Assembly: GCA_963815935.1 (NCBI GenBank)
Contig: CAWFIL010000002.1
Coordinates: 248,001 to 312,000, forward strand
DNA length: 64,000 nt
Reading direction: 5' to 3'
From: JARIHD01 sp963815935
GTDB lineage: Bacteria > Patescibacteriota > Saccharimonadia > Saccharimonadales > UBA4665
In this document: positions 59,884 to 64,000 of the stretch, in pieces
Layout of the letters: each line of letters opens with the position of its first letter
Numbering within the stretch: position 1 is the first letter of the stretch
The notes under the pieces: model-generated
What the model saw: only the letters and a program-made list of their open reading frames with translations
Database searches by the model: none
What the model was told of the DNA's origin: nothing
Position numbers and translations under genes: made by a program

Positions 59884-60477
59884 ATGAGCATGGCACACAG
59901 CTCAGATGGGGTTCCCGATATTTGGCAGAACCCCGAGTTGTTGGCACTAGAAGCCGGAGTCGAGCAGGAGATGTTACAATCTTCTCCAACGCTTGTGGAT
60001 TTGGCTAGCGTGCCTGTTGGTGCATTGGTCCGCGTTGATATTGGCCGTCCCCACGCCGACGGCGTCGTTGAGCAGCTGGCGTTTCGCTTAGCACGGTCGG
60101 AGCCTGGCGAGCACTGGCAGGCTAGGGAATGGGTACGTCTTTACCGAGGCGGCCAGACCAAAGGGCCAATGTCACTATATGGTGCTTGCGCCCTAGGCGG
60201 GACTATTGGTGAGGCAGGCGTGATCAAGCAAGGGGTAGGTCTAACTTATGCTCAGATTGCTGTGTTCCGTAGTGGCGAAGAGGCTCCGGAGGCATTGGGC
60301 GTGTGCCCTGAATTGCCGGTACCCGAACAGCTTGATCCGCTAACTTTACGTATGGTTATGTCTATTGGGCAGATTGCGGGCGGGACCGATGGTTTGCTCC
60401 GTTGGCGCATGCCGTCATATATATGCAACACCGGACCGGTACTGTCGGCTACAGTAAGTGATGTTGGCGAAAGCTGA
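59884..60477 (+). CDS. Soluble protein of unknown function
   Basis: A 197-aa protein with a strand-rich middle (GALVRVDIGRPHADGVVEQL) and no membrane helix. CATACT ends 7 nt before ATG. Its 3' end overlaps the radC gene on the other strand by 29 nt. No family recognised. Confidence 0.55.
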   Translation: MSMAHSSDGVPDIWQNPELLALEAGVEQEMLQSSPTLVDLASVPVGALVRVDIGRPHADGVVEQLAFRLARSEPGEHWQAREWVRLYRGGQTKGPMSLYGACALGGTIGEAGVIKQGVGLTYAQIAVFRSGEEAPEALGVCPELPVPEQLDPLTLRMVMSIGQIAGGTDGLLRWRMPSYICNTGPVLSATVSDVGES

Positions 60478-61117
60478 AATGCCCCGTCTTGGTTACGATT
60501 ACATGGTCACGCAACGCTACGCCAAGTAACTGCCCAGCAGCGGCAAGTTGCTGGGTGAGACTAATGTCCTTTTGGCTGGGCTTGCTGTCACCCGAGGGGT
60601 GGTTGTGAGCGATAACCACACTGGCGGCTCTGTCGGCTATGGCATCGGCAAATACCTCGCGCGGGTGAGCAAGTAACGAGTCGAGTGTGCCAATTGTTAT
60701 GGTTCGCTGGGCAATCAGGCGCTGACCACCGTCGAGCGTTAGGCATAGCAGGTGCTCTTGTTGCTTGCCGCGAATATCGCTCAACCGCTCAATCACATCG
60801 TGGATATTTTGAAGTGGCTCCACATTGCGCATTAAATGGCGATGAGCAAGTTCTAAGGCGGCCATGAGTTTACAGGCCGTTGCCGTGTTGACACCCTTTA
60901 TTGTAAGAAGCGACTCAACAGTAAGTTGTCCGGTATCACGGCGTAGCTGTTGCTGTATCTGGCGTGCAATGGTGCTGACGTCACTGCTCACATTGCCACT
61001 CCCCACAATAACTTCAAGCAATTCAAAATCGGAGAGCGTTGTAGCGCCTCTTGTTTGTAGTTTCTCGCGCGGTCGGTCTGCGGCGGGGATTTGGTGTATT
61101 CTCCTCGCGCGTGGCAT
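60449..61117 (-). CDS. radC: RadC/JAB-domain DNA repair-like protein
   Basis: A 222-aa RadC-type protein. An N-terminal helix-hairpin-helix-like segment (RGATTLSDFELLEVIVGSGN, LTIKGVNTATACKLMAALELAHR) is followed by a JAB metalloprotease-like domain with VVIAHNHPSGDSKPSQKDI (H-x-H-P-x10-D). The true function of RadC is unknown. AGGGAGG lies immediately before the ATG. Confidence 0.92.
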   Translation of the reverse strand: MPRARRIHQIPAADRPREKLQTRGATTLSDFELLEVIVGSGNVSSDVSTIARQIQQQLRRDTGQLTVESLLTIKGVNTATACKLMAALELAHRHLMRNVEPLQNIHDVIERLSDIRGKQQEHLLCLTLDGGQRLIAQRTITIGTLDSLLAHPREVFADAIADRAASVVIAHNHPSGDSKPSQKDISLTQQLAAAGQLLGVALRDHVIVTKTGHFSFRQHHLL

Positions 61118-61328
61118 TCCTCCCTAGTGTAGCAGATAATGATAAGATGTGAGTACGATAGATGTGCGCTGTTGGTAATCTGTCTTTGAGCGCAGGCGAA
61201 AAACAGGCTAATAATTTTGGTGATGCGATCAGAATGGCTAGTGACGTGGCCGGTACACGGGGTGGATTGATATAATGTCACGTATTTGACAAAACGCTAA
61301 TGTTTTGCTATTGTATATTAGTAAAACC

Positions 61329-61595
61329 ATGAAAACAAAAAATAGCAAAATGCCAACTTCTATACACGTGCGCGTTGAGCGCTTCTTTCGCCACCGGACC
61401 TTTCTGGGGCTTGTCCTGTCATTTATGGCGATCGGGTTCATTAAGTACCAATCGCACGTTGCTGCTGTAGTTCAAGAGATCTATAGCGGACAGGGGACTG
61501 GGCTGCTGAGCAGCTACACACATCATCAGGAGATCACTCGCATGCCTATTACCTATGGCAACAATGTCAAGCATACGCCAATTTCAGGCGAGTAG
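61329..61595 (+). CDS. Small single-pass membrane protein of unknown function, upstream of mraZ
   Basis: An 88-aa protein with basic N terminus (RVERFFRHRTF), one membrane helix (about 28-45, LGLVLSFMAIGFIKYQ) and an extracytoplasmic tail. The promoter TTGACA, 17 bp, extended TGC-TATTGT lies just upstream, so the ATG at 61329 is the start; an upstream TTG lies in the -10 box. A division role is suggested only by position. Confidence 0.55.
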   Translation: MKTKNSKMPTSIHVRVERFFRHRTFLGLVLSFMAIGFIKYQSHVAAVVQEIYSGQGTGLLSSYTHHQEITRMPITYGNNVKHTPISGE

Positions 61596-61661
61596 CGTTA
61601 TGCGGCGCCTAGATGACACCACATATGTGGATATCTTTGTATAAAAGGCAAAACTGTGGAT

Positions 61662-61684
61662 AAGTGGTGTACGAAACACCACTT
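61662..61684 (+). terminator. Hairpin between the small membrane gene and the mra promoter
   Basis: AAGTGGTGT, loop ACGAA, ACACCACTT, then ATTT. A perfect 9-bp stem. A similar AAGTGG...CCACTT element lies at about 62270-62292, on the other side of mraZ. Confidence 0.55.
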
Positions 61685-61702
61685 ATTTACTGAAAATATA
61701 CT

Positions 61703-61754
61703 TGTGCGTGGGTAACAGTGGGTAGTATGATGTCGTCAGTGGGTAATCGTGGGT
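61703..61754 (+). promoter_or_regulatory. mra promoter with four MraZ boxes
   Basis: Four TGGGT repeats at 61709, 61719, 61740 and 61750. Within each pair the spacing is 10 bp (one helical turn), as in MraZ operators. TTGTGC (61703-61708) with an 18-bp spacer to TATGAT (61727-61732) is a likely promoter, with box pairs on either side of the -10. MraZ is expected to repress from here. Confidence 0.8.
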
Positions 61755-61834
61755 AGCCCAAACAAGAACAAGTAAGCAACCCAGCGAAACAAAAAAATCA
61801 AAAACCACTGCAAATTAAAACAACCAACGTACCA

Positions 61835-62203
61835 ATGGCCACGGTAGATTACTTTCAACGTAAATTAGACGATAAACGTCGGTTAACAATACCGGCTGAA
61901 CTTCGAGACGAGTTTGCGAGTGGGGTAGTCGTAACCAGAGGGTTCCAGAAGTACCTTCACCTATACCCAAAATCAGTATGGAACGAATTAGTCGAACCAC
62001 AATTGCAAGGAAGCATCCTAGACGAGCAAGTGGCCGACCTGAACGTTCGGTTCCGAATGGGCAAGACTGAAGGGGCCATGGATGTAAAGCAAGGTCGCGT
62101 CAGCGTCGAGCAACATCTATTGGACTATGCTGGAATCGATAAGGAAATCGTAGCTGTGCGCGTAGGCAAGTATTGGAGGCTTATGGCTGCAGAATCTGTT
62201 TAA
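61835..62203 (+). CDS. mraZ: Division/cell-wall cluster regulator MraZ
   Basis: A 122-aa protein of two AbrB/SpoVT-like repeats. The first carries DDKRRLTIPAELRDEF with VVTRGFQKYLHLYP; the second is GRVSVEQHLLDYAGIDKEIVAVRVG with the final KYW. MraZ rings bind TGGGN repeats and repress the dcw operon. The ATG follows an A-rich leader with no clear ribosome-binding site. Confidence 0.93.
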   Translation: MATVDYFQRKLDDKRRLTIPAELRDEFASGVVVTRGFQKYLHLYPKSVWNELVEPQLQGSILDEQVADLNVRFRMGKTEGAMDVKQGRVSVEQHLLDYAGIDKEIVAVRVGKYWRLMAAESV

Positions 62204-62599
62204 GCGAGCGGTACGGCACATTAACAATTTAGGATAGATAATCAATCGAGGTCAGCTATTCGGCAGTCAACAAGTGGATAGATAGACACCACTTCTAAAA
62301 ACTCTTGCACCTTTCTCAAAAACACCTCCCAAAACTCCACCTCACACATAAGTCTCTCAAACTTCGATTATCTGCAAAGTAAGAAGTTCAAAAGACACTT
62401 TTTTAAAGTTTCTACTCACCAAATATATACTTCTATACATACCAGCAGATAGTCACCACAAAAACAAAAACCACCAAAAAACAAAAAGTTGACTGCTGAA
62501 TAGGTGACCTTGCAAAAACAAACACCAAACTATCCGAAAGGGTAGCAAAAATAAAAAAGGTGACCCAGAGCAAGCGTTCGGGGTACACTAGCAAGCAAG
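62204..62599 (+). other. Gene-free A/C-rich interval between mraZ and rsmH
   Basis: 396 bp without a convincing frame. It contains an AAGTGG...CCACTT hairpin (about 62270-62292), two AGGTGACC copies (62504-62511 and 62557-62564) and CTATCC-GAAA-GGGTAG (62529-62544, GNRA loop). A TACACT -10 (62584-62589) lies 10 nt before rsmH. The composition is unusually poor in G. rsmH therefore seems to have its own promoter. Confidence 0.5.
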
Positions 62600-63493
62600 A
62601 TGCACCAAGAGAACCAAAACCATTTACATCTTCCGGTACTGCTCAAGCAAGTCCTTGAGTATCTAGGCCCGCAGGCAGGGGAAACATACCTCGATCTGAC
62701 GGCTGGATACGGCGGACATGCCAGCGCCGTGCTGGAACGAACCAACAACCCAAGCGGGTCTGTGTTGGTAGACCGTGACCACAACGCAATTGCGGAGCTG
62801 GAAAAGCGGTTTGCAGGGCAGGGAGTCCAGCTTATCAACGCCGATTTCTATTCGGCTAGTGAGCAGCTACTCAAGCAGGGGAAGCAGTTCGACTTGGTAT
62901 TGGCCGACCTAGGCGTATCGTCACCGCACCTTAACCAAGCGAGTCGTGGCTTTTCGATTAAACTCGAAGGACCACTCGACATGCGCATGGATCAGTCGCA
63001 AACTTTAACGGCAGAGCAGGTGGTTAACACCTACAAAGCCGACGAGCTCGCTGACATCATCCGTCGTTATGGCGAGGAGCCCAAGAGCAAGCAGATTGCG
63101 TCACTTATAGTGAACAACCGGCCAATCACGACCACGAACCAACTCGCAAACATTGTTGCCAAGGCATGGCCTGGCTACAGCAAAGTCCACCCAGCGACAC
63201 GTACGTTTCAGGCGTTACGCATCGCCGTTAATGACGAACTTGAGCTCTTACGCAAAAGTTTGCCGGTATGGATGGATAATCTGTTAGCCCCAGGTGGCAG
63301 GATTGCTATCATTAGCTTCCACAGCTTAGAGGACCGCATTGTTAAACAAGCGCTGGCCGAAAAAGCAGGGGACCGCTACGATGCACCGCTGCGCCTATTG
63401 ACCAAAAAGCCTGTTGTCGGCGACGATGATGAAATAGTTTCCAATCCGCGAGCAAGGAGTGCAAAACTCCGCGCCGCAGTGAAACAAAAATAA
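62600..63493 (+). CDS. rsmH: 16S rRNA (cytosine-1402-N4)-methyltransferase
   Basis: A 297-aa enzyme methylating C1402 of 16S rRNA. HLPVLLKQVLEYL is followed by YLDLTAGYGGHA (SAM motif), LADLGVSSPHLN, GFSIKLEGPLDMRMD, HPATRTFQALRIAVNDEL and ISFHSLEDRIVKQ. Always found in dcw clusters. TACACT ends 10 nt before ATG, suggesting a short or absent leader. Confidence 0.95.
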   Translation: MHQENQNHLHLPVLLKQVLEYLGPQAGETYLDLTAGYGGHASAVLERTNNPSGSVLVDRDHNAIAELEKRFAGQGVQLINADFYSASEQLLKQGKQFDLVLADLGVSSPHLNQASRGFSIKLEGPLDMRMDQSQTLTAEQVVNTYKADELADIIRRYGEEPKSKQIASLIVNNRPITTTNQLANIVAKAWPGYSKVHPATRTFQALRIAVNDELELLRKSLPVWMDNLLAPGGRIAIISFHSLEDRIVKQALAEKAGDRYDAPLRLLTKKPVVGDDDEIVSNPRARSAKLRAAVKQK

Positions 63494-63512
63494 CCAAAGA
63501 AAGGGCAGCAAC

Positions 63513-63575
63513 ATGCAAATTCGCATCAAAAACGCTACCCCACGCGCTTACAAGGTTCACGTTACTGTAGCCTAA
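63513..63575 (+). CDS. Possible 20-aa peptide between rsmH and the ftsL-like gene
   Basis: A basic frame (MQIRIKNATPRAYKVHVTVA) with a strong AAAGAAAGGGCAGCA site 5' of its ATG. It is followed by GAGGCGC/GCGCCTC stem sequence (about 63596-63616) without a T-run. The good ribosome-binding site suggests it is translated; it could couple translation or act as a leader peptide. Confidence 0.4.
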   Translation: MQIRIKNATPRAYKVHVTVA

Positions 63576-63657
63576 GTAAGTTTCCACGGCTTTGGGAGGC
63601 GCCTCCACAGCGCCTCTCACCAGCAAAAATAATAAACACAAAAAGAAACAAAACGTT

Positions 63658-64000
63658 ATGACATACTCAAGTTCACTCGCAATGCAGCGTAAAAGCGCAT
63701 TTGCCACTCGCAATCAAAACGCAGTAAGCTTTCGCACCCGTGAGCGCAGCTTGGGTCCGATTAGCAATACTATTATTTTGATTGTTCTAGCTTGCACCCT
63801 TGGGCTTTTGTACTTGACGCAGGTAACGAAGACCAATGCCTATGGGTACAAGGTAAACGGCCTGGTCGAGCAGCAACAGCAGCTCAAGCAGGAAAACGAT
63901 GATCTCCAGGTTGCTTCTGCCCGTCTGCAATCCCTTGACCGCGTACAAAACAGTGATGTCGCCAAGGGGTTAGTCTCGGTAGCACCAAGCGCAACCGTGC
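63658..64000 (+). CDS. FtsL/DivIC-like septum protein, 5' part
   Basis: At least 114 aa, open at the window end. A basic cytoplasmic N terminus (about 1-37) leads into one membrane helix (SNTIILIVLACTLGLLYL), then a glutamine-rich coiled coil (VEQQQQLKQENDDLQVAS). This layout and the place after rsmH fit FtsL, the bitopic division protein that pairs with FtsB/DivIC and FtsQ. Confidence 0.75.
   Translation, partial: MTYSSSLAMQRKSAFATRNQNAVSFRTRERSLGPISNTIILIVLACTLGLLYLTQVTKTNAYGYKVNGLVEQQQQLKQENDDLQVASARLQSLDRVQNSDVAKGLVSVAPSATV

Noticed and set aside
1..64000. Recoding of TGA to glycine as in Gracilibacteria/SR1
   Set aside because: Several genes (e.g. the one ending at 41005) stop at TGA with no conserved continuation, and prfB is present.

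Overview
The window looks like chromosome from a Patescibacteria (CPR) bacterium, most probably a Saccharibacterium (TM7). Genes are tightly packed, GC is near 50 percent and TGA is an ordinary stop codon (prfB is present). Signature content includes a heliorhodopsin, an FtsE-FtsX-CHAP hydrolase set and the start of the dcw cluster (mraZ, rsmH, ftsL-like). The taxonomic call is an inference from gene content; no rRNA is present to confirm it.

Layout. 0-7.9 kb: end of an ABC permease, DUF427 protein, TrmB-like regulator with palindromic operators, HD protein, ABC-F ATPase, heliorhodopsin plus HAD phosphatase, TRAM/RNA m5U methyltransferase, PD-(D/E)XK nuclease. 7.9-9.8 kb: a GC-rich membrane-protein unit and an acidic unknown. 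9.9-25.3 kb: serS (with a serine-rich leader peptide), hpf, secA, M16 peptidase, prfB, YggT, ftsE-ftsX, CHAP hydrolase, S41 protease, pyrG, response regulator. secA carries at least six apparent frameshifts, and ftsE and ftsX one each. 25.4-38.3 kb: rpmA, tRNA methyltransferase-like gene, UPF0104 protein, xseAB, a pseudo two-component pair, recO, glyS (with a glycine-rich leader peptide), then small metabolic and Nudix genes.

38.4-41.2 kb is the most unusual region. Three GC-rich genes, one a clear homologue of the actinobacterial division protein family SsgA, have strong sigma-70-type promoters and highly structured untranslated RNA. Two of the units end in near-identical type III hammerhead ribozymes whose stem III sequences differ but co-vary. 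A fourth gene of this style is at 8.0 kb.

42.0-46.9 kb is a complete IS1595-family transposon: 29-bp terminal inverted repeats and a perfect 8-bp target duplication. It carries passenger genes (replication-relaxation-like protein, degenerate tRNA-Cys, an unknown enzyme, VOC protein, restriction-endonuclease-like protein). 47-61 kb holds unknown genes, HAD and RNase H proteins, a KwaB-like DUF4868 protein, an ABC-2 exporter, LigT, PIF1-HRDC helicase, two lipid-related enzymes, a PHP phosphoesterase and radC. 61.3-64 kb is the dcw start, with four TGGGT MraZ boxes.

A pattern across the window is a -10 hexamer 6-11 nt (mostly 6-7) upstream of the start codon of more than 20 genes, implying widespread leaderless mRNAs. 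The tRNA-Cys promoter has the same geometry, putting its transcription start at or next to the first tRNA base.
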